A stretch of 33,819 bases of DNA from positions 1 to 33,819 of the forward strand of contig SVTH01000017.1 of NCBI GenBank assembly GCA_015063885.1, given 5' to 3'. A program made the translations under genes and the position numbers. The notes beneath the pieces were generated by a model. The model worked only from the letters and a program-made list of their open reading frames with translations. It was not told the origin of the DNA and did not search any database. This document shows positions 6,552 through 15,600 of the stretch, in pieces. How positions within the stretch are numbered: position 1 is the first letter of the stretch; every line of letters starts with the position of its first letter. The stretch comes from Oscillospiraceae bacterium (GTDB lineage: Bacteria > Bacillota > Clostridia > Oscillospirales > CAG-382).

Positions 6552-7565
6552 TCATACCCGTTTGGTGGCGTAAGCGTTCAGGGTGAGATCCCCGCGGACG
6601 CCTGCCATATATTCGTAATAGCCCTGGGCGGCGATCATGGCCGCGTTGTCTCCGCAAAGCTTCAAGGGGGGGAGGTACAGCTTTCTGCCGTATTTTTCCG
6701 CCAGCTCTCCCACGGCCTTACGCAGGTGGGAATTGGCCGCCACGCCTCCGGAAAGCACCACGTTCAGCTTGGGGTCGCTGTTCTGCAGCAGCATCTCCAG
6801 CCGTCCCGTCACCGTCTTCACCACCGCCTTGGTAAAGGAGGCGGCAATATCTGCGCGGAAGGCATCGTCCATGACTCTGCCCCGCTGCTGCTCCGTATGG
6901 ACCGTGTTGATCACGGAGGTCTTCAGCCCGGAGAAGGAGAAATCGTAGGGCGCCCCGTCCACGCTTCCCTCGTGGAAGCGGAAGGCGTCGCTGTTGCCCA
7001 CGGATGCCAGCTTGTCCATAGCCGCACCGCCGGGGTAAGGTAAGCCCAGCACACGGGCGCATTTATCGAAGGCTTCCCCTGCCGCATCGTCACGGGTGGT
7101 TCCCACGAAGCGGTAGTCGGTGTAATCCTCTGCGATCATCAGCTCGGTATTGCCCCCGGAAACACAAAGCGCCACGAAGGGAGGCTTCAGCTCCGGCTCC
7201 ACCAGATACACGGCGGCAATATGCCCCCGCAGGTGATGCACGGGCACCAAGGGCTTCCCCGAGGCGTAGGCCAGTCCCTTGGCAAAGGACAAGCCTGTGA
7301 GCAGAGCGCCGATCAGGCCGGGTGCGTTGGTGACGGCAATGGCGTCGATCTCCTCCATGGTCACCCCTGCGGCGGAAAGGGCCTCCTCCGTCACCCCGTG
7401 GATGGCCTCCGTATGAGCACGGGAAGCGATCTCGGGCACCACGCCGCCGTACAGGGCGTGGATATCCGTCTGGGTGGCCACGATATTGGAGCGTAAGATC
7501 CTGCCGTCCTCCACCACCGCCGCCGCGGTCTCGTCACAGGAGGACTCAATTCCTAAAATCAACAT
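6552..7565 (-). CDS. tsaD: tRNA N6-adenosine threonylcarbamoyltransferase TsaD
   Basis: TsaD transfers the threonylcarbamoyl group from threonylcarbamoyl-AMP to A37 of ANN-decoding tRNAs, acting with TsaB and TsaE. The 337-residue protein has the usual length. It shows GIESSCDETAAAVV (5-18), the metal-binding HLRGH (His111, His115), CVSGGNTEL, and the late VLSGGVAANSHLR plus CGDNAAMIA motifs of the Kae1/TsaD ASKHA fold. ATG 7565 is 7 nt downstream of the rimI stop. It is the last gene of the minus-strand operon, which ends in a strong terminator. tsaB and tsaE are not in the window. Confidence 0.97.
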   Translation of the reverse strand: MLILGIESSCDETAAAVVEDGRILRSNIVATQTDIHALYGGVVPEIASRAHTEAIHGVTEEALSAAGVTMEEIDAIAVTNAPGLIGALLTGLSFAKGLAYASGKPLVPVHHLRGHIAAVYLVEPELKPPFVALCVSGGNTELMIAEDYTDYRFVGTTRDDAAGEAFDKCARVLGLPYPGGAAMDKLASVGNSDAFRFHEGSVDGAPYDFSFSGLKTSVINTVHTEQQRGRVMDDAFRADIAASFTKAVVKTVTGRLEMLLQNSDPKLNVVLSGGVAANSHLRKAVGELAEKYGRKLYLPPLKLCGDNAAMIAAQGYYEYMAGVRGDLTLNAYATKRV

Positions 7566-7572
7566 ACAGAAA

Positions 7573-7998
7573 TTACCATTCCTTTTTCATCAAAAGGGCG
7601 TCTTCCCCGCCGTAGAAGCCTTTGCGTCTGCCCACGGTGGAAAAGCCGTTCTTCTCGTATAACCTTTGTGCGGGGAAATTGCTTTCCGCAACCTCCAAAA
7701 ACAGCTCGGGAATCCCCTCTATACGGAGGTACAGCCCCTCCAAAAGGGCCTGTGCGATTCCTTTTCCGCGGAAGGCGGGCAACACCGCCAGGTTCAAAAG
7801 CTCCCCGTCGTATAAGGACAGGGAGGCGCTGAGGACCCCTGCGGGAGCTCCCTCCCAAAAGGCCATCAGATACACCGTCTCGGGAGAGCGGGTGCGGATC
7901 TGACGTTCCGACCAGGCGGTGGAAAGGCAGGCCTTCTCGATCTCCGCGGCAAAAGCGCATTCCTCCTCTGCGGGAGGACGGATCTCAAGCCTCTCCAT
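7573..7998 (-). CDS. rimI: RimI-like GNAT N-acetyltransferase
   Basis: This 141-residue protein covers one GNAT domain. The acetyl-CoA-binding motif A reads LAVLPAFRGKGIAQALLEGL (R/Q-x-x-G-x-G/A type), preceded by a beta strand GELLN. LEVAESNFPAQRLYEKNGFSTVGRRKGFY is the classic RimI tail with the catalytic-region tyrosine. Its place directly upstream of tsaD is the standard position of rimI in Firmicutes. It probably acetylates the N-terminus of ribosomal protein S18 or similar proteins. Its start overlaps the end of the upstream lipoprotein gene by 14 nt, so the genes are translationally linked. Confidence 0.9.
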   Translation of the reverse strand: MERLEIRPPAEEECAFAAEIEKACLSTAWSERQIRTRSPETVYLMAFWEGAPAGVLSASLSLYDGELLNLAVLPAFRGKGIAQALLEGLYLRIEGIPELFLEVAESNFPAQRLYEKNGFSTVGRRKGFYGGEDALLMKKEW

Positions 7999-8395
7999 CT
8001 TCCGTCTTCAAGGCGGGATAAGCTTCTCCGAAGCCCTCTGTGCCGGGCTCTACCGTCCAGGGCAGGTCTGCGTTCTTGTAAACGCGGCCTTCCCCGTCGC
8101 AAAGGAGATAGCTTTCATGGGCGCCCACGATGAGATGCACGGCACGGCCATCCTCTTCGTACAACAGCTCCCCAATCTCCACGGCGTAAAGGCCTTCCGC
8201 CAAATAGAACTCCACGTCGCCGACGGTATCGTAAAAGCCCTTCTCCCCAAACACGTAGGGAGGCACGGGATCGGAGACCTCCTTTGAGGAGGTCTCATGG
8301 GAGGATTCTTCGGAAACATAATAGTATTTGCCGTTACACCCTGCCAAAAGCAATATGCACAGGCAGAGGAAAAGGGCGGTGATCGTCTTCTTCAT
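7985..8395 (-). CDS. Small putative lipoprotein, unknown function
   Basis: The 136-residue product begins MKKTITALFLCLCILLLAGC, a signal peptide with lipobox LAGC; the mature chain is only about 115 residues. A Ser/Glu-rich stretch follows the Cys, then an acidic, Tyr-rich domain without recognised motifs. ATG 8395 gives a typical signal peptide. An in-frame TTG at 8401 is better spaced from the GAGG at 8409-8406, so the true start may be two codons earlier. It lies between another lipoprotein gene (stop at 8403) and rimI. Some local similarity in style to the neighbour (a short extracellular domain reading YCDGEGRVYKN versus YDEKSGSSYVYRN) may mean common ancestry; this is inference. Confidence 0.7.
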   Translation of the reverse strand: MKKTITALFLCLCILLLAGCNGKYYYVSEESSHETSSKEVSDPVPPYVFGEKGFYDTVGDVEFYLAEGLYAVEIGELLYEEDGRAVHLIVGAHESYLLCDGEGRVYKNADLPWTVEPGTEGFGEAYPALKTEDGEA

Positions 8396-8402
8396 AACCA
8401 AA

Positions 8403-9089
8403 TCAAACCTCGTCTCCGCCGCCGATGACCCAAGCGGAGATCACGGAGGGCGCCTCCACCGTCTTATCGGTGGCGTAATCGTGGAGATAGCACTTCCCGA
8501 AAGCGTCGGTGAAGAACCATACGGAATAGTACAGCCCGGGATACTTGACGCTGAGCAGGCGGAACTCGTAGGAATCGTTCTGCCCGTTGTCGGAAAGGGA
8601 GACCGCAAGGCTTTCTCCGTTCACCAAAGCGTCGGTGATCATACGCACCTTGTCGGTGTCCTGGGAGGGGTTCTTCCCGCGGAGCTCCTCGGCTAAGTAT
8701 TCGTCGTCGGCGTACAGCTGGCCCAAGCGCTGGGGAGAGGTACCGTCGGCATACAGCCAGGCCGCCACGGCGTCAAAGCTGCCCACGGTGATCTCCTCCA
8801 CAGTCTTATTGCGGTAGACGTAGCTGCTGCCGCTTTTTTCATCGTAGTCGCACAGGAACCGGGAAGGCTCTTCAAAGGGGATCTGATAGTAATTCACCCC
8901 GTCCGCCTCGCAGTACACCTCGCCGATATTCACGGGCTTCACAGACAAAATACTGCACACCACGTATTGAATATCCGTATCCTCATCCACAAAGCCAAAC
9001 TCCTTCTCCAGGGAAGAGCCGCTGTGGACGGCGTCGCATCCGCAAAGGCAAACCAGCAGACACAGCGCCAGGCAAAAAAATCTCTTCAT
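8403..9089 (-). CDS. Putative lipoprotein, unknown function
   Basis: This is a 228-residue protein with signal peptide MKRFFCLALCLLVCLCGC and lipobox LCGC (a Cys at the -2 position is unusual), then a soluble domain of about 210 residues without recognised family. ATG 9089 is chosen because GAGAGG lies 7 nt upstream; an earlier in-frame ATG at 9104 would fall within the dCMP deaminase gene and lacks a site. The ribosome site abuts the stop of the dCMP deaminase gene (9101), so the genes are co-transcribed. Confidence 0.75.
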   Translation of the reverse strand: MKRFFCLALCLLVCLCGCDAVHSGSSLEKEFGFVDEDTDIQYVVCSILSVKPVNIGEVYCEADGVNYYQIPFEEPSRFLCDYDEKSGSSYVYRNKTVEEITVGSFDAVAAWLYADGTSPQRLGQLYADDEYLAEELRGKNPSQDTDKVRMITDALVNGESLAVSLSDNGQNDSYEFRLLSVKYPGLYYSVWFFTDAFGKCYLHDYATDKTVEAPSVISAWVIGGGDEV

Positions 9090-9100
9090 GTAAAAACCTC

Positions 9101-9586
9101 TCAATATCCCATCTGCCCCAGGCTGTCGTCGTTTGTGACCCAGTCCTCCACGTCGTAGACGGAGTAATCCAGCCCGTTCTCACGGACGAAGACCCGACGG
9201 ATCCCCGCATTGATCACCAAGCGCTTGCACATCTGACAGCAGGTGGTGCCGGGAACCAGATCCCCGGTGGCGGGATCCACACAGCAAAGGTAAAGATCAG
9301 CCCCCAGCATATTCTCACGGGAGGCGGAAATGATGGCATTTGCCTCCGCATGGACGGAACGGCACAGCTCGTAGCGCTCCCCGCGGGGGATCTTCAAACG
9401 GTCCCGCAGGCAATCTCCCATATCACAGCAGTTCTGTCTCCCTCTGGGGGCACCGTTGTAGCCGGTGGAAACGATCACGTCGTTGCGCACGATGATGGCG
9501 CCGAAATTCTTCCGCAGACAGGTACCGCGGGTGGTCACCGTCTGGGCGATATCCAGGTAATAATTGATCTTACTCTTCCGTTCCAT
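9101..9586 (-). CDS. dCMP deaminase (ComEB-like)
   Basis: This 161-residue zinc enzyme deaminates dCMP to dUMP, feeding thymidylate synthesis. The zinc and catalytic site is visible as VHAEANAI (His ligand and catalytic Glu) and GTTCCQMCKRLV (two Cys ligands; the usual Pro before the first Cys is replaced by Cys). GYNGAPRG near residue 50 and the NYYLDIA start are family features. ATG 9586 has AAAGGAG 7 nt upstream; longer in-frame starts would lie in the promoter. It is the first gene of an operon leading to tsaD. The promoter (9673-9645) overlaps the terminator of the upstream gene. Confidence 0.95.
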   Translation of the reverse strand: MERKSKINYYLDIAQTVTTRGTCLRKNFGAIIVRNDVIVSTGYNGAPRGRQNCCDMGDCLRDRLKIPRGERYELCRSVHAEANAIISASRENMLGADLYLCCVDPATGDLVPGTTCCQMCKRLVINAGIRRVFVRENGLDYSVYDVEDWVTNDDSLGQMGY

Positions 9587-9644
9587 GGGGGGCTCCTTTT
9601 CCGTTTTCATCCTTGGCCCGGGGAAAAACTCCACAGGCGGTTTC

Positions 9645-9673
9645 ATTATACCCCATATCCCGTCAAAAAGCAA
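9645..9673 (-). promoter_or_regulatory. Promoter of the dCMP deaminase-to-tsaD operon
   Basis: On the minus strand TTGCTT (9673-9668), a 17-nt spacer and TATAAT (9650-9645). The -35 box is also the right arm of the upstream gene's hairpin. Confidence 0.75.
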
Positions 9674-9684
9674 GAGCTTTTTCG
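9664..9684 (-). terminator. Short terminator after the AI-2E-type gene, overlapping the next promoter
   Basis: On the minus strand AAAAAGC, loop TCTT and GCTTTTT form an AT-rich hairpin between the two genes. Thermodynamically weak, so read-through is possible. Confidence 0.5.
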
Positions 9685-9732
9685 TTTTTTGAAGAGGGAC
9701 GGCTCTCGGTTTTTACAATTTGGAAACAGAAA

Positions 9733-10812
9733 TCATTCTTTTCCCTTCCGCCGCCCCAAGCGGAAGACAAGGATCGCTCCCAGGGGCACCAAGAACAGCC
9801 CCAAAAAGCCGAAGAGCTTCAGCCCGATATACATGGAAGCCAAGGACGCCAGGGGCGGAAGGCCCATATACTTCCCCACCACCTTGGGCTCCATCACCTG
9901 GCGCACCACGGTGATCACTGCGTAGACGATCAAAAGCCCGATGCCATGGTAAAGATCTCCCGTCAGCAGACAGAACGCCGCCCAGGGGAGCAGTACCGTC
10001 CCCGTGCCCAGGACGGGCAGAATATCCACCAGGGCCGTCACCAGCGCCAACAGAAAGGCGTAGCGGTACCCCAAGATCAAAAAAGCGGCAAACAGCTCGA
10101 AGAAGGTCACCACCAGCAAAAAGCCGTAGGCGCGCAGGAAGTTCCCGCAGGTCTCGGTCAACAGCTTTTTCCCTTTCCGCAAGGCTTCCTGCCAAGTGGG
10201 AGGCAGAGTCTCCATCACCCCCGCGTTGATTTTTTTGAAATCAATGGCGAAATAATAGGATGCGATGAGCACCACCAAAACGGAAAGCAAAAAGCCCGGC
10301 AGGAACGCCGCCAGGGAGGTCAGGAAAGGCAGTACGGAGCCGGAAAGCTGTTCCGCCGCGTGTCCCAAAAGGTCCATCAGCCTGCCCTCCAGGTCGGAAA
10401 GGAACACCGTAAGCTTTTCCTGCGCCCCCGGGAAGGGCAGAAATTTTCCCAGATGCTCCGCCATGTCGATGCGGAAGCCCTCGTCCTCCCGCAGACGGGT
10501 CATAAAGTCCCCCAGAGCGCCTGCCAGGGTGGAAAGCTCTCCGAAGAGCCTGCGGAACAGCAACACGCACAGCACCAACAGCAACGCCACGATGGCGCAC
10601 ACCGCAAACAGAACCGTCACCTTACGGGAGATCCCCGCCCTTTTTTCCATGGCACGGCAAAGGGGCTGGAGGCAGAAGGCGATGAGGTAAGCGATCAGGA
10701 AGGGCAGTACGGCTCCCAATAAATAGCGAAAAAACAAAAAGATTCCCGTGCCGATCAGCAAGGCCCACAGGGCGTAATGGAGCAATTTTCGGGTAGTTTC
10801 CTCGGAAAACAA
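9733..10812 (-). CDS. AI-2E/UPF0118 (PerM-like) family membrane protein
   Basis: This 359-residue protein has about eight membrane segments and the family's conserved distal pattern: LVTALVDILPVLGTG, then LLPWAAFCLL, LLIVYAVITVVRQVMEPKVVGKYMGLPPL and FGFLGLFLVPLGAI. A periplasm-like helical loop lies between the N-terminal and central segments, as is usual. Despite the name, family members include Na+/H+ antiporters and exporters of unknown substrate, so transport of AI-2 should not be assumed. TTG at 10812 is chosen as the start since GGAGGGG lies just upstream; longer in-frame starts would run through the opposite-strand tRNA-Glu gene and its promoter. No clear promoter was found. Confidence 0.88.
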   Translation of the reverse strand: MFSEETTRKLLHYALWALLIGTGIFLFFRYLLGAVLPFLIAYLIAFCLQPLCRAMEKRAGISRKVTVLFAVCAIVALLLVLCVLLFRRLFGELSTLAGALGDFMTRLREDEGFRIDMAEHLGKFLPFPGAQEKLTVFLSDLEGRLMDLLGHAAEQLSGSVLPFLTSLAAFLPGFLLSVLVVLIASYYFAIDFKKINAGVMETLPPTWQEALRKGKKLLTETCGNFLRAYGFLLVVTFFELFAAFLILGYRYAFLLALVTALVDILPVLGTGTVLLPWAAFCLLTGDLYHGIGLLIVYAVITVVRQVMEPKVVGKYMGLPPLASLASMYIGLKLFGFLGLFLVPLGAILVFRLGRRKGKE

Positions 10813-10843
10813 AAAATCCCCTCCGCTTTTTTCAAAAAACCTC

Positions 10844-10872
10844 TTGACAAACGGGTTTTTATGTGGTATAGT
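10844..10872 (+). promoter_or_regulatory. Promoter of tRNA-Glu
   Basis: TTGACA (10844-10849), a 17-nt spacer and TATAGT (10867-10872), 19 nt before the mature tRNA. Confidence 0.85.
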
Positions 10873-10891
10873 AAGACTCGCAAATGGAGCT

Positions 10892-10966
10892 GGCCGCTTA
10901 GTCAAACGGTTAAGACGTCGCCCTCTCACGGCGAAGATAGGAGTTCGATTCTCCTAGTGGTCACCA
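10892..10966 (+). tRNA. tRNA-Glu (anticodon CTC)
   Basis: The cloverleaf is complete: acceptor GGCCGCT pairs with AGTGGTC (two G-U pairs), D-arm AGTCAAACGGTTAAGAC, anticodon stem TCGCC/GGCGA around loop CTCTCAC (anticodon CTC), T-arm AGGAGTTCGATTCTCCT, discriminator A and encoded CCA. It reads GAG codons. It has its own promoter and terminator, forming a one-gene transcript. Confidence 0.95.
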
Positions 10967-10968
10967 GA

Positions 10969-10997
10969 AACCGTGCAACTTAGGTTGCACGGTTTTT
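10969..10997 (+). terminator. Terminator of tRNA-Glu
   Basis: AACCGTGCAAC, loop TTAG, GTTGCACGGTT, then TTT; an 11-bp perfect stem starting two bases after the CCA end. Confidence 0.93.
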
Positions 10998-11073
10998 CTT
11001 CCCCTTTTGCACCCCTCTAAGGGAGTATACGCAGTTTTCGGAAAAATAAATCTGAAAATTAAGCAAAAAGCAG

Positions 11074-11102
11074 TTGACAAGCGGGAAAATCTGTGCTATA
11101 AT
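11074..11102 (+). promoter_or_regulatory. Perfect-consensus promoter of tRNA-Ser
   Basis: TTGACA (11074-11079), a 17-nt spacer and TATAAT (11097-11102). Confidence 0.9.
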
Positions 11103-11136
11103 ACCCCCGTTGCGAATGAGTGACACAAGTTTATAT

Positions 11137-11227
11137 GGACAGATGGCCGAGTTGGTCTAAGGCGCACGACTGGAAATCGTGTAACGGTTAACCCCGTTCT
11201 AGGGTTCGAATCCCTATCTGTCCGCCA
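11137..11227 (+). tRNA. tRNA-Ser (anticodon GGA)
   Basis: This is a 91-nt class II tRNA: acceptor GGACAGA/TCTGTCC, anticodon stem CACGA/TCGTG around CTGGAAA (anticodon GGA), a long variable arm (TAACGGTTAACCCCGTT), T-arm TAGGGTTCGAATCCCTA, discriminator G and encoded CCA. It reads UCC and UCU codons. Confidence 0.96.
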
Positions 11228-11259
11228 AAAGATCCAAGTCGAAAGACTTGGATCTTTTT
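11227..11259 (+). terminator. Terminator of tRNA-Ser
   Basis: AAGATCCAAGTC, loop GAAA, GACTTGGATCTT and a T-run directly after the CCA end. Confidence 0.93.
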
Positions 11260-11273
11260 ATTCCTTATAAACC

Positions 11274-11301
11274 AAGAACCTCCCGTGCGGGAGGTTCTTT
11301 C
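11274..11301 (-). terminator. Terminator of the CotH-VTC-DUF4956 operon
   Basis: AAGAACCTCCC and GGGAGGTTCTT form an 11-bp stem with a GC-rich 4-nt loop immediately downstream of the DUF4956 stop codon on the minus strand. The T-run is short. Confidence 0.7.
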
Positions 11302-11306
11302 GTTCT

Positions 11307-11975
11307 TTATGAATTTCTGCAATCCACCAGGGAGACGGTCTTCACCCCGGGGAGTGCCTTCACGGCGGCGGCAAGGCGCTGCTGAGCGGCGCTGACGCTG
11401 ATCTCGTAGATGATCTCGGTGTAGCGATCGTTCTGCACCAGGGAGGACAGCTTGCGGCGGACGTGATTTTCCTCCAAAAGCTTTTCCACCATATGGGAGG
11501 TGTCTCCCGCTTCCGTTCTCACCACCAGCAGGTAGGGACGGGCGCTCTTGCGGGTGAGCAGGCAGGCCACCACGGTGACGAAGCCGATGAAGAGACAGCC
11601 CACTACGGTGATCATGTAAAAGCCCGCACCTGCGGTGATGCCCGCCGCCACAGCCCAGAACATAAAGGCGGTGTCGGAGGCTTCCTTGATAGCGGTACGG
11701 AAACGGATGATGGACAACGCACCCACCATACCCAAGGACAACGCCAGGTTGGAGGTGATGGTGAGGACGATCATAGCGGAAATGGCGGTGACCAACAGCA
11801 GGGTGATCTCATACCCACGGTTGGCGGCAATTCCCCGCATGGTCACACGGTAGATGAACAGAATGAACAGGGCGGAGAGCAAAGCGGCCAAAAGACCCGC
11901 TACCACCTTTCCCATGGTCACGTCGGTGTTGAATCCTTCCAGGATGCTGTTTTTGAACATATCCGCAAAACTCAT
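11307..11975 (-). CDS. DUF4956 membrane protein
   Basis: The 222-residue protein has about four membrane segments in residues 23-140, with the DUF4956 signature SLGMVGALSIIRFRTAIKE in the middle, followed by a soluble C-terminal part of about 75 residues (SSLVQNDRYTEIIYEI...). Function is unknown, but the family is typically encoded next to VTC-domain and CotH genes, as here. ATG 11975 has AAAGGAGA 8 nt upstream and lies 18 nt after the VTC gene. It is the last gene of the operon. A role in exporting or regulating the neighbour's product is inference. Confidence 0.88.
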   Translation of the reverse strand: MSFADMFKNSILEGFNTDVTMGKVVAGLLAALLSALFILFIYRVTMRGIAANRGYEITLLLVTAISAMIVLTITSNLALSLGMVGALSIIRFRTAIKEASDTAFMFWAVAAGITAGAGFYMITVVGCLFIGFVTVVACLLTRKSARPYLLVVRTEAGDTSHMVEKLLEENHVRRKLSSLVQNDRYTEIIYEISVSAAQQRLAAAVKALPGVKTVSLVDCRNS

Positions 11976-11993
11976 AGCGGTTTCTCCTTTGCT

Positions 11994-12665
11994 TTATCGC
12001 CAGGCCTCACGGCAGATGGCGTATTTGGAAACGGAAAGCTGCTTGGAGCAGCAGGCGCTGATCTTTCGGACGAACTGGGGAAGGTATTCCCCGTACTTCA
12101 CTTCCATAATGACCTGATCCCTTGGCATGGCGGGGATTCCGGGGTGCTCCTCCTCGAAGAGCAGGCTGTAATCGGGAGGCAGGGCCTCCACGTTGGTATC
12201 AAAGGTGAGGCGGGTATCCGTCCCGGGGTACACGAAGGCGTCCCGCCGATACCGCACGATCACCGCGGGGATCAAGCCCTTGGCCCGCATTTCCAGGGCC
12301 ATCACGGCGTTGCGTCCGCTCAAAACCGCCAGGTCTCTGCCCGGGTCGCACAGGATGGGAAGCTCCGTTCCCTCCAGGCGGACGGTGTGCTTTTCCGTCA
12401 TGATCCCCCGCTTTACCTTCCGCTCCAGGCGTATGAAGGAAGGATCTGAATTGTAGGTGCGCACACGGTACTTGGTGTGCACCCGTACCCCGTCCAGCTT
12501 CTCATCCAGGGCGCTGTCAAAGCGGTCGTCGTAATACAGGGAGGTGATGAGATACCCTTCCTCCCCTGCGTGGGGATCTACCTCCATGGCGCCCTCTGCG
12601 CGGGCACGGAGGCGGAGATATTCTTTGTAGTCGATGATGAATTTTTCCTCGTGACGGGTTGCCAC
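11994..12665 (-). CDS. VTC-domain protein (polyphosphate polymerase-like)
   Basis: This 223-residue soluble protein has a triphosphate-tunnel (VTC) fold signature: the opening RHEEKFIIDYKEY, SLYYDD, KYRVRTYN, FIRLERKVKRGIMTEK, and later VRYRRDAFVY and VIMEVKYGEYLP. These alternating Lys/Arg and Glu residues line the tunnel in yeast Vtc4, which makes polyphosphate from ATP. Activity in bacterial single-domain members is not settled. A GTG start at 12665 is supported by GGGAGG 8 nt upstream. It lies 24 nt after the CotH gene and 18 nt before DUF4956. Confidence 0.88.
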   Translation of the reverse strand: MATRHEEKFIIDYKEYLRLRARAEGAMEVDPHAGEEGYLITSLYYDDRFDSALDEKLDGVRVHTKYRVRTYNSDPSFIRLERKVKRGIMTEKHTVRLEGTELPILCDPGRDLAVLSGRNAVMALEMRAKGLIPAVIVRYRRDAFVYPGTDTRLTFDTNVEALPPDYSLLFEEEHPGIPAMPRDQVIMEVKYGEYLPQFVRKISACCSKQLSVSKYAICREAWR

Positions 12666-12689
12666 AAAGCATTCCTCCCTTCCCGTTCC

Positions 12690-15600
12690 TCAGGCGCTCA
12701 GATCAAAGCCGTAGGCTTCCATTTGCGCGTCGGAAAGCTTGAACCAATCTTGGAGATCCTCCACTACGTAGCCCTCCCGATTCTCAAAGAAGGTACGGAT
12801 CCTGTTCACGGATTTTTCCCAGGCGCTGTAAGAAAGCTCCCAACGCTCACAGTCCCGTTCCATTTCCGGCAGAATGGCGTTGTAATACTTGTCGATCACG
12901 GGGTTTACCCGCTGATAGCTCCACACGTTTTCGATCTGCCAGGCAAAGCGGGAAAGGAATTTATCCCGAAAACCGTCGTTTTCCAGCAGTCCGTTGATCA
13001 GATCGGTGGAGAAGTAGTTGTTGGTTCCCGTTCCGTCGGGATCCAGATGGGCGGCCACGGTGTTGTTGCTGGTGAAGGTAGTGGAGTAGTCCACGTCGAA
13101 AAGGATCCAGGTCCATTTTTGGCCGTCGATCTTGAAGAACTTCACGTTCACGTTGTCCAGGTTGGCGATATAGATCTGCGCGATCATATAATCGATATAC
13201 TGGTCGATATCCATTTGAGACGCCACGTTGGCGTAGACCTCGGGGTCGGAAAGGTCGTTTTTCTTCACGTACTTGATGAAATCCTTGTACGCCGAGGTAC
13301 TGCCCTCTCCCCGATCCAGGGTCACCGTTTCGGGGGACACGTTGAAGTTCCCCGCAATATAGTTCTCGTTGATCTTTTCACGGATATAGTAAACGCCCCA
13401 GAACTCTCCGTTGAGGTACAGAACCACAGGACGGTTCTTCTGAGAGGGCATATACATAGCCGAAGAGGCCAGGTCCGTCAGCAACGCATCCCGCATGCGG
13501 GCACCGTTGTAATCCTGCCCCGTGTTACGGAAAACGAAGGCCTCGTATACGTCCAGCCCCCCTTCCCCGAACAGGGGATAGCTCAATTGGCCTGCGCCGT
13601 AGTCACTCCGAAAAAAGCAGGAAAGGGATTTCATATCCTGCTGGCGGGAAAAGCCGCCGAAGATGCGGATGCCGCAGGGGGAAGAAAAGCCCGTGCCGTC
13701 CAATTCGTAAAGGGAAACGGAGGCCTCCCGCTCCCAGTTCTGCCAAAAGTTGGCGCCGATATGGGGAGGCTTGGGATTGGCACCCGGTCCCATGACGTAG
13801 ATGCCCTCGTAGTAGTCCCAAAGGTTATCCGGCTCCGTGACCAGGGATGCCACGGGCAGGCTGTGATCCTCGTTGATGATATAGGTGAGATCCAGCACCT
13901 TGCTGGCCGTCTTCCCGGGGGCGACCGAGATGGCACGGACCACCGTGGTCTCCGTCAGTGTAAGGGGACCCACGTACCGGGTGGAATTTACCGTAGGGAC
14001 CGTGCAGTCGGTGGTGTAGTAGATCTCTCCTTCCCCCTCCAGAACCACGGAAAGGGAATTCACGTCGTTGTATACCCCCTGGGCGGTCACCGCAGAAGGG
14101 ATCTCCGTCACCATGGCGGGCATACCGTTGGAGGCGTTGGGAGTCACGGAGGCCAGCACGGTAAACTCCATGGCGCCCTCCGCTCTGCCGTAGGAAACGT
14201 TGGCACCCAGAGCGGGAACCAATACGTGATCCGCAACCATCCCCTCCTTGGAAAGATACAGGCGGTCTCCTGCGGAGGAAAGCCCGAAGGGAACCACGGG
14301 ATAACCTTTTCGCAGGTTCTCCGTATCCTTACTCAGGAAGACCACGTAATATTCACCGGGCTGAACCGTCTCTGCGGGGAGCTTACCCATGTTCAGCTCG
14401 TCGGGGTCGTCGGTAAGATACCAGCCCTCCAAGCTGACAGGAGCGTCCGTGGGGTTATAGAGCTCCACCCAATCGCAGGTGGTGCCGTAGGAGCCCGGCA
14501 GACTTTCCGTATTGGAAGCCACCACCTCGGAGATCCAAAGGGTATTCCCCAAATTCGCCTGCAGATAGGAAGCTCTTCCCTCCACGGTGTTGGGATAGCC
14601 CAAGGACACCTCACCCACGCGGTAAGCGGCGCCCTCTGCGCCCTCCTCCCGCACTAAGGACTTGCCGTCTTCGGGAACCACGACGGCCACGGACTCGCCG
14701 TAGCGGTGGTCGGGACAGGTGATCCGCAAGGTCTCTCCCTTGGACAAGGCAAAATTGGCGTGCCACTCCTCGTCTGCGCCGTCGCAGATCAGCAAAACGC
14801 ACTCTCCGGGCGCCAGGATCTTTTCCGGCAGGGGGTATTTGTAGGGGTCTTCCCCGTCGGAAAGGTAATACCCCTTGGTGTTGATCGTCTCGAAGCCCTT
14901 GTTACAAAGCTCCACCACGTCGGTGAACACGCCGCCGAAGGGCACGTCGCCGCCTGACAGCAGGATCTCGGAGATCACCAGCGGGTTGCCGTAGTCCATA
15001 CGGCTTTCCAGGAAGGCGGTCACACCGCCCTCGGTGTTGGGATACCCCGGAGAAACGTCGCTTTCCCCGAAGGTTCCCTCCGTCAGGGCGTAGGAACGGT
15101 CGTCGGGGGTCTCCTTGGCTGTTGCGGAAGTATATTTCCCTGCGGGAGAAGTGATGAACACCGTCTCACCGTCGGAAAGAGCAAAATTGGCGTGGATCTC
15201 TCCGTCCTCGTACACGCCTCTGCCGTCGCAATACACCACGAGGTAGCCCCCTGCGGGGACGGTAACGGCGGGCAAGGGATAGCGGTAGCGGTCCTCGCCG
15301 TTATCGGACAGGTAATATCCGCCGAGGGAAAGCACTTCGCCGCTTTGGTTATGCAGCTCCAAAACGTCGGAGAAGGCACCGCTCTTGTCCGGCAGGGCGT
15401 AGCGGTTGGAAAGCAGGAATTCGCTTACCACCAAGGCGGGGGATTCGTCGGGCATACCCTGGGTGAACAGCAGATATCCCTCTTCGGTGTTGGGGAACCC
15501 GGGAGTGGCACGGTCGGTGAGGGCATAGCCCGTTCCCTGCCATTCCATCACCTGGTTTTCTCCCATGGGAGACAGGGTGATCTGTGCGGCGGTGGAGCCG

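Noticed and set aside
9733..10812. AI-2 quorum-sensing exporter
   Set aside because: The family name is historical; members transport varied or unknown substrates, and no luxS or lsr genes are nearby.
12477..14657. Long open frame (726 codons) on the plus strand opposite the CotH gene
   Set aside because: It lies entirely antisense to a protein with clear domains, lacks a ribosome site and domain signals, and arises from GC-biased third positions of the true gene.
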